A stretch of DNA of 64,000 bases from Kitasatospora sp. A2-31 (GTDB lineage: Bacteria > Actinomycetota > Actinomycetes > Streptomycetales > Streptomycetaceae): NCBI RefSeq assembly GCF_022288725.1, contig NZ_JAKNTA010000003.1, positions 128,972-192,971 on the forward strand, given 5' to 3'. The notes under the pieces are model-generated. The model made no database searches. It was not told the origin of the DNA and worked only from the letters and a program-made list of their open reading frames with translations. Positions 50,479-58,209 of this stretch are shown here, in pieces. How positions within the stretch are numbered: the first letter of the stretch is position 1; each line of letters begins with the position of its first letter. A program made the translations under genes and the position numbers.

Positions 50479-50580
50479 GCCGTCAGGCCTGCCCGCATGC
50501 GCTTGCGCGAGTGGTGCACATCAGGCCTGGGGAACGCACCCCGCGCCCTTCGGCCGAATTGCCCGAGAGGATTGACACCC

Positions 50581-50898
50581 ATGGCTCAGCGTGTAGTCGT
50601 CACGCTCTCCGACGACCTGGACGGCGGCGCCGCCGCGGAAACCGTCCACTTCGGCGTCGACGGGAAGTCGTACGAGATCGACCTGTCCCTGGACAACGCG
50701 GAAAAGCTGCGGGAGGCCCTCGCTCCGTTCGTCGCGGCCGGCCGCCGCCAGAGCCGCACCGGAAAGTCCTTCCGCCGTACGGCGCTCACCCCGGACCCGG
50801 CCGCCGTACGCGCCTGGGCCCAGTCCCGCGGCATGGAGCTGCCGGCCCGGGGCCGCATCCCCAAGCACGTCTACGAGGCGTTCGCCGAGGCGAACTGA
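50581..50898 (+). CDS. Lsr2-family nucleoid-associated protein (position fits lsrL)
   Basis: A 105-residue histone-like protein. The N-terminal dimerisation domain (MAQRVVVTLSDDLDGG, ETVHFGVDGKSYEIDLS) is followed by the C-terminal AT-hook-like motif with PARGRIPKHVYEAF, where RGR enters the minor groove. Lsr2 silences AT-rich, often horizontally acquired genes. Streptomyces carry two paralogues, and the copy near purS is, as I recall, the lsrL one, so I leave the symbol blank. ATG 50581 has GAGAGG about 10 bases upstream. It is divergent from purS. Confidence 0.9.
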   Translation: MAQRVVVTLSDDLDGGAAAETVHFGVDGKSYEIDLSLDNAEKLREALAPFVAAGRRQSRTGKSFRRTALTPDPAAVRAWAQSRGMELPARGRIPKHVYEAFAEAN

Positions 50899-51029
50899 CC
50901 GCTCCGCGGCCCGGTCGTCCCATCCGCCCCAGGAGGGTGGGACGACCACCCCGGAGGATGCTGTAGAGTATTCCTCGTCGCCGCAACGGAGAGATCCGAA
51001 GAGGCGGCCGGTGCCCCACCAGGCACCGT

Positions 51030-51102
51030 GCGGACGTGGCTCAGTTGGTAGAGCATCACCTTGCCAAGGTGAGGGTCGCGAGTTCGAATCTCGTCGTCCG
51101 CT
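51030..51102 (+). tRNA. tRNA-Gly (anticodon GCC), copy 1
   Basis: A 73-base cloverleaf: acceptor GCGGACG / CGTCCGC, D-arm with TTGGTAG, anticodon loop CTTGCCAAG (GCC), T-loop GTTCGAATC, discriminator T. CCA is not encoded. Identical to the copy 113 bases downstream. Confidence 0.95.
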
Positions 51103-51142
51103 CGCAGTGCGCGAGCACAGCACAACTCAATATCTTGACCAT

Positions 51143-51215
51143 GCGGACGTGGCTCAGTTGGTAGAGCATCACCTTGCCAAGGTGAGGGTCGCGAGTTCGA
51201 ATCTCGTCGTCCGCT
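51143..51215 (+). tRNA. tRNA-Gly (anticodon GCC), copy 2
   Basis: Identical to the first copy and separated from it by 40 bases, so the two are probably one transcript. A strong terminator follows 8 bases later. Confidence 0.95.
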
Positions 51216-51223
51216 CAAGTACG

Positions 51224-51251
51224 AAGGGCCCCCTCGACCGAGGGGGCCCTT
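51224..51251 (+). terminator. Terminator of the tRNA-Gly pair
   Basis: A perfect 12-bp stem AAGGGCCCCCTC / GAGGGGGCCCTT with a 4-base loop directly after the second tRNA. Confidence 0.85.
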
Positions 51252-51385
51252 CGGCATTCCCCCGCTCCCCCGCACACTCCCCGACCGGGCCGATGACATT
51301 TGTCACCGCCGACCCGTGGATCCGCACCGCCGTCCGATGAGGCCGTGCACTGCCCGCGAGGCCTTCCCGGCGGAACGCTTGAGCC

Positions 51386-52399
51386 ATGGAAACGCGCCAG
51401 CCCCTGACCCCGGGCGACCCCGTGATCGAGGTCACCGACCTCCACCGCCACTACGGATCCGGCACCACCGGCTACCACGCGGTACGCGGGATCAACCTCA
51501 CCGTCGACCGCGGCGAGCTGTTCGCCCTGCTCGGCACCAACGGGGCCGGCAAGACCTCCGCGATGGAGCTGATCGAGGGCCTCGCCGCCCCGACCGGCGG
51601 CCGGGTCCGGGTGCTCGGCGGCGACCCGCACCGCGAGCGCGCCGCCGTCCGCCCCCGGATCGGCATCATGCTCCAGGAGGGCGGCTTCCCCGGCGACCTC
51701 ACCGTCGCCGAGACCGGTCGCACCTGGGCCGGGATGACCAGCGGCGCCCGCCCGGTCGACGAGGCGCTGGAACTGGTCGGCCTCACCGGCCGCCGCGACG
51801 TCCGGGTCAAGCAGCTCTCCGGCGGCGAGCGCCGCCGGCTCGACCTGGCGATGGCCCTGCTCGGCCGGCCCGAGGTGCTCTTCCTCGACGAGCCCAGCAC
51901 CGGCCTGGACCCGGAGGCCCGCGCCGCCGTCTGGCGTCTGGTCCGCGAGCTGCGGGCCCAGGGCACCACCGTGCTGCTCACCACGCACTACCTGGAGGAG
52001 GCCGAGGAGCTGGCCGACCGGCTGGCCATCATGCACGGCGGCCGGGTCGTCACCACCGGCACCGTGGCCGAGGTGATCGCCGGGCGCCCCTCCCGGATCG
52101 GCTTCGAGCTCCCGGCCTTCGCCGGCACCTCGCTCCCGCCGCTGGCCGGCGCCCACGTCGCCGTGGACGGCCGGAAGGTCACCGTCCAGACCCCGCGGCT
52201 CCAGGCCACCCTCACCGAGCTGCTCGGCTGGGCCGACCGCCACGGCATCGAGCTCGCCGGCCTGGACGCCCGCAGCGCCTCACTGGAGGAGGCCTTCCTC
52301 GCCATTGCCTCCGAAGCCGCCCAGGAGGCGCCCCGGCCCCCGACCGACACCCCCGCCGACCGCCCCGCCCGCCGCCGCCTGATGGGACTCGCCCGATGA
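51386..52399 (+). CDS. ABC transporter ATP-binding protein (drug-export type)
   Basis: A 337-residue ATPase. Walker A is GTNGAGKT (residues 50-57), the Q-loop is MLQEGG, the signature LSGGERRRL and Walker B VLFLDEPSTGLDP. A C-terminal extension of the CcmA/DrrA type (residues about 235-337) sets it apart from import ATPases. It pairs with the permease that starts 4 bases before its stop. Together with the two-component system at 53351-55231 it forms an exporter module of the kind found with antibiotic or lipid efflux. Cargo unknown. Confidence 0.88.
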   Translation: METRQPLTPGDPVIEVTDLHRHYGSGTTGYHAVRGINLTVDRGELFALLGTNGAGKTSAMELIEGLAAPTGGRVRVLGGDPHRERAAVRPRIGIMLQEGGFPGDLTVAETGRTWAGMTSGARPVDEALELVGLTGRRDVRVKQLSGGERRRLDLAMALLGRPEVLFLDEPSTGLDPEARAAVWRLVRELRAQGTTVLLTTHYLEEAEELADRLAIMHGGRVVTTGTVAEVIAGRPSRIGFELPAFAGTSLPPLAGAHVAVDGRKVTVQTPRLQATLTELLGWADRHGIELAGLDARSASLEEAFLAIASEAAQEAPRPPTDTPADRPARRRLMGLAR

Positions 52400-53235
52400 G
52401 CACCGCCGCCACCACCGCCGTCCCGCAGGGCACCGGCCGCCGCACCACCGCCGTCCGCCGGCTGCTCGCGCTCGGCCGGGCCGAGGCCGTCCTGCTGCTG
52501 CGCAACCGGACCGCCCTGTTCACCGCCCTGCTGCTGCCGCTGCTGCTGGTCTTCGGGCTGAAGAACGCCCTCCACGAGCAGGCCAAGGACAACCCCGGCC
52601 TGGACGTCGACTCCCTGCTGGTCAACGGCGCCGTCGGGATGGTCCTCGCCTTCGTCGTCTACTACAACCTCACCGCCGCCTACGTGGCCCGCCGCGGCGA
52701 GCTGGTGCTCAAGCGGCTGCGCACCGGCGAGGCCCGGGACGCGGAGATCCTGGCCGGCACCGCGGTGCCCTCGGTCGGGCTCGCCCTGCTGATGTGCACC
52801 GTGATCAGCGGGGTCGGCGCCTCCGCGCTGGACCTGGCCGCGCCGGTCAACCCGCTGCTGATGGCCGCGGGCCTGGTACTGGTCGTCGGCACCCTGATGG
52901 CGCTGGCCGCCCTCTCCAGCGCCTTCACCAGGACCGTCGAGAGCGCCGGGATCACCACCATGCCGGTCCTGCTGCTCACCCAGTTCGGCTCCGGCCTGTT
53001 CTTCCCGCTGGAGATCATGCCCGACCGGCTGGCCGACGCCTGCCGGCTGCTGCCCACCACCCCGGCCTTCCAGCTGCTCCGTCTCGGCTGGTTCGGCACC
53101 GACGGCTCCGCCGCCCCCACCGGCTTCGCCGGCACCTGGGCCGCCGCCGCCCCGCACCTGCTCACCGGCACCGCGTGGTTGGCGCTGGCCGTCTGGGGCG
53201 CCGTCCGCTGCTTCCGCTGGGAGCCGCGCCGCTGA
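52396..53235 (+). CDS. ABC-2 type transporter permease
   Basis: A 279-residue membrane protein of the ABC-2 family, about six membrane helices (ALFTALLLPLLLVFGL, AVGMVLAFVVYYNLT, VPSVGLALLMCTVISG, LVVGTLMALAALSSAF, GLFFPLEIMPDRLADA as the conserved signature, and WLALAVWGAVRCF). The LxxxxP-type LFFPLEIMP motif is typical of drug/polysaccharide exporters. ATG 52396 overlaps the ATPase stop (ATGA), which couples their translation. Works with the ATPase as a dimeric pump. Substrate unknown. Confidence 0.85.
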   Translation: MSTAATTAVPQGTGRRTTAVRRLLALGRAEAVLLLRNRTALFTALLLPLLLVFGLKNALHEQAKDNPGLDVDSLLVNGAVGMVLAFVVYYNLTAAYVARRGELVLKRLRTGEARDAEILAGTAVPSVGLALLMCTVISGVGASALDLAAPVNPLLMAAGLVLVVGTLMALAALSSAFTRTVESAGITTMPVLLLTQFGSGLFFPLEIMPDRLADACRLLPTTPAFQLLRLGWFGTDGSAAPTGFAGTWAAAAPHLLTGTAWLALAVWGAVRCFRWEPRR

Positions 53236-53350
53236 GCGGCCGACGGCAGAACCGAACGCCCGCTCGCCGGCCGAACTCTGATCCTGCCTCTGATCCCGCC
53301 TCTGATAGGAAGGCAGCAGCACGGTCGTGAACGGACGGGGAGCGGGACAG

Positions 53351-54574
53351 ATGGGCGTCGTGAATCCGGTGCGCAAGTGGCGGGGCTACAGCAAGCCGCA
53401 GCGCTCCGAGCTCTACCTCCGCTGGTCGCTCTACCTGATGGCGCTCGCACCGCTGCCGATCAGCCTGCTGAGCAACACCTCCACCGCGGAGAACCAGGGG
53501 TACGCGGACGCCGCCCGGGTCGCGCTGGTGATCGGCCTCGTCCTGACGCTGACCACCCTGCGCGCCTACCGCACCTCGCTGGACCACTACCTCGCGCGGC
53601 CCTCCGACCACCTCCGCTGGCTCGCCCTGAACAGCGGCGTCGCGGTGGCCGGTGGCTGGGCCGTCCTGCTGCTCGGACCGCGGGGGGACGCCGGGGCGGA
53701 CCCGCTGCCGTTCAGCGCCGCCTACGCGAGCACCATCCTCTTCTCGGCCTTCGGCCCGGTCGCCGTCGGGCTGCCGCCGCGCTGGTCGGCCACGGCCGGG
53801 CTGGCCGGGCTGCTGGCCACCGCGCCGCCCATGTTCCTGGTGGGCATCAACCCGGCCGCCGCCTGCGGGGCGCTCACCTTCACCGCGGTCGTCATGGCCT
53901 TCGTCGGTTGCAGCTGCCGCAGCTTCGCCTGGCTGCAGTCGGTGGTCTGGGAGCTGGACGCCGCCCGCGAGGCGCAGGCCCGGCTGGCGGTCGCCGAGGA
54001 GCGGCTGCGTTTCTCCCGCGACCTGCACGACGTGATGGGCCGCAACCTCGCCACCATCGCCCTGAAGAGCGAGCTCGCCGTCCAGCTGGCCCGGCGCGGC
54101 CGCCCGGAGGCCGCCGAGCAGATGGCCGAGGTGCAGAGGATCGCCCAGGAGTCCCAGCGCGAGGTCCGGGACGTGGTGCGCGGCTACCGCACCGCCGACC
54201 TGCACGCCGAGGCGATCGGCGCCCGGGCGGTGCTCCGCTCGGCCGACGTGCAGTGCGAGATCGACCTCGGCGAGGACGCCGACCGGCTGCCGCTGCCGGT
54301 GCAGTCCGTACTCGGCTGGGTGATCCGCGAGGCCACCACCAACGTGCTGCGGCACAGCGAGGCCGGCCACTGCGCGATCCGGCTCTCCCGGGCGGGCGAC
54401 CGGGCGGTGCTGGAGCTGGAGAATGACGGGGTGCCCGCCGTGCCGATCCCCTCCCAGGGCAGCGGCACCGGGTTGCGCGGACTGCGCGAGCGGCTCGCCG
54501 CCCACGACGGCGAGCTGACCGTCCCGGACGCCGGGCCGGGCCGGTTCCGGCTGCTCGCGACCGTCCCGCTCTGA
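53351..54574 (+). CDS. Membrane sensor histidine kinase (NarL-type system)
   Basis: A 407-residue kinase. About four to six membrane helices lie in the first 200 residues (LMALAPLPISLL, VALVIGLVLTLTTL, GVAVAGGWAVLLLG). The H-box RDLHDVMGRN has H226 as the phosphorylation site (HisKA_3), and the GHKL ATPase shows VIREATTNVLRHSEA and GTGLRGLRERLAAHDGEL. ATG 53351 with GGGGAG eight bases upstream is preferred to GTG 53327. It precedes its response regulator by 36 bases. It is likely to control the ABC exporter upstream. The ligand is unknown. Confidence 0.88.
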   Translation: MGVVNPVRKWRGYSKPQRSELYLRWSLYLMALAPLPISLLSNTSTAENQGYADAARVALVIGLVLTLTTLRAYRTSLDHYLARPSDHLRWLALNSGVAVAGGWAVLLLGPRGDAGADPLPFSAAYASTILFSAFGPVAVGLPPRWSATAGLAGLLATAPPMFLVGINPAAACGALTFTAVVMAFVGCSCRSFAWLQSVVWELDAAREAQARLAVAEERLRFSRDLHDVMGRNLATIALKSELAVQLARRGRPEAAEQMAEVQRIAQESQREVRDVVRGYRTADLHAEAIGARAVLRSADVQCEIDLGEDADRLPLPVQSVLGWVIREATTNVLRHSEAGHCAIRLSRAGDRAVLELENDGVPAVPIPSQGSGTGLRGLRERLAAHDGELTVPDAGPGRFRLLATVPL

Positions 54575-54610
54575 CCCGCCCGCCGCCCGCCCCGCAGGAA
54601 GGCCCGCCCG

Positions 54611-55231
54611 ATGACCGACACCGCCCCCGTGCGCGTCCTGCTCGCCGACGACGAGCACCTGATCCGGGGGGCGCTGGCCGCGCTGCTCTCGCTGGAGGAG
54701 GACATCACCGTGGTCGCCCAGGCGGCCTCCGGCCCGGAGGCGCTGGCGATGGCGCAGGCGCACCTCCCGGACATCGCCGTACTGGACCTGCAGATGCCGG
54801 GGCTGGACGGCATCGAGGTGGCGTCCCGGCTGCGCGGGCTGCTGCCGGACTGCCGCTGCATGATCGTCACCGGCCACGGCCGGCCGGGGTACCTGAAGCG
54901 GGCGCTGGAGGTCGGCGTCCGCGGCTTCCTGCCGAAGACCGTCTCGGCGGCCGACCTCGCCGGGATCATCCGGACCGTGCGGGCGGGCGGCCGCTACGTC
55001 GACCCGGAGCTGGCGGCGGACGCGATCAGCGCGGGCGAGACGCCGCTGACCCCGCGCGAGACGGACGTGCTGGAGCTGGCCGCCGACGGCACCTCGATCG
55101 CCGAGATCGCCGAGCGCGCGTCGCTCTCCCAGGGCACCGTCCGCAACTACCTCTCCTCGGCCGCCGGGAAGCTCGGCGCCGAGAACCGCCACGCGGCGGT
55201 GCGGATCGCCCGCGAGCACGGCTGGATCTGA
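54611..55231 (+). CDS. NarL-family response regulator
   Basis: A 206-residue regulator. The receiver has D14-D15 in LLADDEHLIRG, phosphoacceptor D59 in AVLDLQMPG and a conserved lysine in GFLPKTVS. The LuxR-type helix-turn-helix (LTPRETDVLELAADGTSIAE then IAERASLSQGTVRNYLSS) is at the C-terminus. It is the partner of the upstream histidine kinase. The probable target is the ABC exporter operon. A tandem repeat array follows its stop. Confidence 0.9.
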   Translation: MTDTAPVRVLLADDEHLIRGALAALLSLEEDITVVAQAASGPEALAMAQAHLPDIAVLDLQMPGLDGIEVASRLRGLLPDCRCMIVTGHGRPGYLKRALEVGVRGFLPKTVSAADLAGIIRTVRAGGRYVDPELAADAISAGETPLTPRETDVLELAADGTSIAEIAERASLSQGTVRNYLSSAAGKLGAENRHAAVRIAREHGWI

Positions 55232-55249
55232 GATCCGCCGCGCCCGCGG

Positions 55250-55314
55250 GCGGTGCCGGGGTCGGGCCCACGCGGTGCCGGGGTCGGGCCCACGCGGTGC
55301 CGGGGTCGGACCCA
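55250..55314. repeat. Tandem 22-bp repeat, three copies
   Basis: Three adjacent units, each beginning GCGGTGCCGGGGTCGG and ending with CCCAC or CCCA, lie between the convergent response-regulator and purC genes. The third copy has one substitution (GGACCCA for GGGCCCA). Confidence 0.85.
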
Positions 55315-55325
55315 GGGGGAGCCGG

Positions 55326-56225
55326 TCAGACCCAGGTGGTGCCCGTCAGCAGCTCGTAGACCTCGATGTACTTGGCCCGCGTCTGCTCGACGATCTCGGC
55401 GGGCAGCGCCGGCGGCGGCTCCTCGCTGTAGCGGTCCCAGCCGGAGGCCGGGGAGACCAGCCAGTCGCGGATCAGCTGCTTGTCGAAGGACGGCTGCGAG
55501 CGGCCCGGCTGCCACTGGTCGGCGGGCCAGTACCGGGAGGAGTCCGGGGTGAGCACCTCGTCGCCGATCACCAGCTCGCCGTCGAGCAGGCCGAACTCGA
55601 ACTTGGTGTCGGCCAGGATGATGCCGCGCTCGCGGGCGATGTCGCGGGCCCGGGCGTAGACGTCCAGGGTGGTGCGGCGCAGCTGGTTGGCGAGCTCGGC
55701 GCCGATCCGGCGGGCGGTCTCCTCGTAGGGGACGTTCTCGTCGTGCTCGCCGACCTCGGCCTTGAGCGCCGGGGTGTAGATCGGGGCGGGCAGCTCGGAG
55801 CTGTTCTCCAGGCCCTCGGGCAGGGCGATCCCGCAGACCGTGCGGCTCTGGTCGTACTCGGTGAGGCCGGAGCCGGCCAGGTAGCCGCGGGCGACGGCCT
55901 CGACCGGGATCATCTCCAGGCTGCGGCAGACCAGGGTGCGGCCCTTCCAGTCGGCGGGTGCGCCGGCCGGGACCTCGGTGGAGACCACGTGGTTGGGGAC
56001 GATGTCGGCGATCCGCTCGAACCACCACAGCGAGAGCTGGGTGAGGATCCGGCCCTTGTCGGGAATCTCGTTCGGGAGCACCCAGTCGTGGGCGGAGGTG
56101 CGGTCGCTGGCGACCATCACCAGGTCGCCCGACCCGGTGCGGTAGAGGTCGCGCACCTTGCCGGTGTGCAGGTGGACCAGGCCGGGCACCTGGACCGGCT
56201 CGGGCTTGGTGACAAATCCACTCAC
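55326..56225 (-). CDS. purC: Phosphoribosylaminoimidazole-succinocarboxamide synthase
   Basis: A 299-residue enzyme that joins CAIR and aspartate to give SAICAR in purine synthesis. Features: LHTGKVRDLYRTGSGDLVMV (ATP phosphate loop), SDRTSAHDWVLPNEIPDKG, VVRGYLAGSG-like VARGYLAGSGLTEY, and the substrate motif DTKFEFGL. GTG 56225 (VSGFVTKPEP) is the start; the frame is open upstream but the extra residues are non-homologous. It is convergent with the response-regulator gene and separated from purD by two other genes. Confidence 0.96.
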   Translation of the reverse strand: MSGFVTKPEPVQVPGLVHLHTGKVRDLYRTGSGDLVMVASDRTSAHDWVLPNEIPDKGRILTQLSLWWFERIADIVPNHVVSTEVPAGAPADWKGRTLVCRSLEMIPVEAVARGYLAGSGLTEYDQSRTVCGIALPEGLENSSELPAPIYTPALKAEVGEHDENVPYEETARRIGAELANQLRRTTLDVYARARDIARERGIILADTKFEFGLLDGELVIGDEVLTPDSSRYWPADQWQPGRSQPSFDKQLIRDWLVSPASGWDRYSEEPPPALPAEIVEQTRAKYIEVYELLTGTTWV

Positions 56226-56429
56226 GGTCGTCTCAGTCCTCAGGGGTCGTTCGCGGGCGCGGGCGGCGCGAAAGGGGAGGTCAGTGTCCGAGTCTGTCAT
56301 GGCCGCCGGTGCCGGCCGGACCGGGGCGGGTCGCCGTTCCCGCGCCGGCCCTTCCTGCGGGCCCCCCGGGCAGGCCGGTCCCGCCCCGCCGGTCCCGCCC
56401 CGGCCGGTCCTCCCCAGCCGTTCCCCGCC

Positions 56430-57971
56430 TCAGCCGTTCTTGCAGAGGTGGTCCAGCAGATTGGCGGTGGCCCGCTGGATCCGCTCGTCGGTGAGGCCCG
56501 GCCGGTCCAGCGCCGGCGACCAGGCGAAGGTGCCGGAGGCGAAGACGTAGGCGCCGCTCGGCGCCCGGTAGAGCGAGGTCTCCTGGAAGCGGGTGCGGCC
56601 GGCGAGGTCCCGGTACGGCGAGTGCGCGAGCAGCACCCGCTCGGTGTGCTCGGGCAGGGCCACCCGGGGGTAGTAGCGGTCGGCCTCGCCGGCGACCAGG
56701 CCGGGCAGCTCGTCGCCCTCCTGGAGGCCGGTGCCGGCCCAGAGCCAGTGCGCGGTGTGCCGCGCGACCAGCGGGACGGGTGCCGCGACCCGGCCCGAGT
56801 ACTGCAGCCCGAGCAGGTGCTGCTCGGGTTCGCCCGCGTCCCGCCAGAGCGCGCTGGCGGCGCCGGGCGCGCCGGCCGCCGGGCTGCCGGCCGGGACCTT
56901 CTGCCGCTTGCGGCAGTTGAGCAGCCGGTTGGGCTCGCCGGAAGCGGCGGCGGACAGCTCGACCCGCCAGTACATGGTGTTGGCGGACAGGAAGACCAGC
57001 GAGGTGCCGCCGTCCCGGGCGCGCTCGGCGGCCCGGCGCATCGGCTCGGACCAGTACTCGTCGTGTCCGGGGAAGATCAGCGCCCGGTGCCGGGAGGCGT
57101 CGACCAGGCCGGCGTGCATGTCGGTGGCGGTGGCGTAGGAGAGGTCGTAGCCGTAGCGCTCGGCCCAGCGGATGAAGTCGTAGGCGTGGCCGACGTGCAG
57201 CGGCAGCCCGGCGGTGGCGTGCGGGCGGTCGAAGGAGACGGTGACGGCCGCCTCCGGCTCGCCGACCAGCCGGCCCCGGTCGTCCCAGGCGTGGTAGAGG
57301 CTGGCGCCGCTGCGGCCGTCCTCGGGGAAGAGGTTGTACGCCTGCCAGGTCACGTCCGGGAGCACCAGGAGCAGTTCCGCGGCGTGCATCCGGTCCTCGA
57401 AGTCCCGGACGGTGAAGGGGATGTGGCTGCGGTGCAGCATGTCGCCGGTGGTCAGCACGGCGACGTAGGCGCCGGGGCTCCAGTGGGTGGGGATCTGCAG
57501 CCGCCAGGTGTGCCACCAGTGGTGGCAGGAGACGGTCCGGCCGGCCACCAGCGGGGCGGGCTGGACCATGCCGGCGATCAGCGGGCTGGAGGTCATGTGG
57601 TGGGCACCGTCGCCGCCGTAGTGGCCGATCCGGAAGACGTCGACGGTGAACTCACGGGGCGGGTTGACGGTGACCCGGAAGTCCACCGAGCCGCCGGGGC
57701 GGACCACACCGGCGGAGGCGAATCCCTTGATCTGCTGCACCACGTCGTTGGCGCCCTGCGGGGTGCCGACCGACGGCTTGGGCCTGGCACCCGCGGTCAG
57801 CGGCTGCTGCCCCGGGGCGTCGACCGAGACGTACCAGGGGACGGCGCCCCCCGCGCCCGCCAGGTACTGGTCCGGGCTGCGCAGCCAGGGCAGCGGGCCC
57901 TGGCCGAAGGGGTCGGAGACGCTGTACGCGTGCGTTCCGGACTCCCATCGGCGGTTGAGTTCCGTCCCCAC
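56430..57971 (-). CDS. N,N-dimethylformamidase beta-subunit-like protein
   Basis: A 513-residue protein matching the C-terminal domain of the N,N-dimethylformamidase beta subunit: VDVFRIGHYGGDGAHH, TWQAYNLFPEDGRSG, VSFDRPHATAGLPLHVG, ALIFPGHDEYWSEPMRRAAE and SLVFLSANTMYWRVEL. This family also includes many uncharacterised proteins with amidase-like folds. GTG 57971 follows GGGAGG by 4-5 bases and opens with VGTELNRRWESG; an in-frame ATG at 58079 is the longer alternative. No amidase alpha-subunit partner is near. Substrate not known. Confidence 0.75.
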   Translation of the reverse strand: MGTELNRRWESGTHAYSVSDPFGQGPLPWLRSPDQYLAGAGGAVPWYVSVDAPGQQPLTAGARPKPSVGTPQGANDVVQQIKGFASAGVVRPGGSVDFRVTVNPPREFTVDVFRIGHYGGDGAHHMTSSPLIAGMVQPAPLVAGRTVSCHHWWHTWRLQIPTHWSPGAYVAVLTTGDMLHRSHIPFTVRDFEDRMHAAELLLVLPDVTWQAYNLFPEDGRSGASLYHAWDDRGRLVGEPEAAVTVSFDRPHATAGLPLHVGHAYDFIRWAERYGYDLSYATATDMHAGLVDASRHRALIFPGHDEYWSEPMRRAAERARDGGTSLVFLSANTMYWRVELSAAASGEPNRLLNCRKRQKVPAGSPAAGAPGAASALWRDAGEPEQHLLGLQYSGRVAAPVPLVARHTAHWLWAGTGLQEGDELPGLVAGEADRYYPRVALPEHTERVLLAHSPYRDLAGRTRFQETSLYRAPSGAYVFASGTFAWSPALDRPGLTDERIQRATANLLDHLCKNG

Positions 57972-58209
57972 GCGCCCCTCCCACTGGTGCACCCTCCGCC
58001 GGATGGCACGTGCCCACCGGATGTGCGTGCGGTCTAATACACCACAGAGTGCTGGCGCTGCGTCACCCAACGGTAGCAACTAGTGGTGGGAATCTTCCGC
58101 TCCGCCTCGGAAGGGCCTCCGGCCTGCGAAGACCTGCCGCCGCCGGTCCGGCCGGGGGCGCGGGCCGGCGGTCGAGCGCCCTCCCCCGCCGGTGCGGTCC
58201 GACCGCCGG

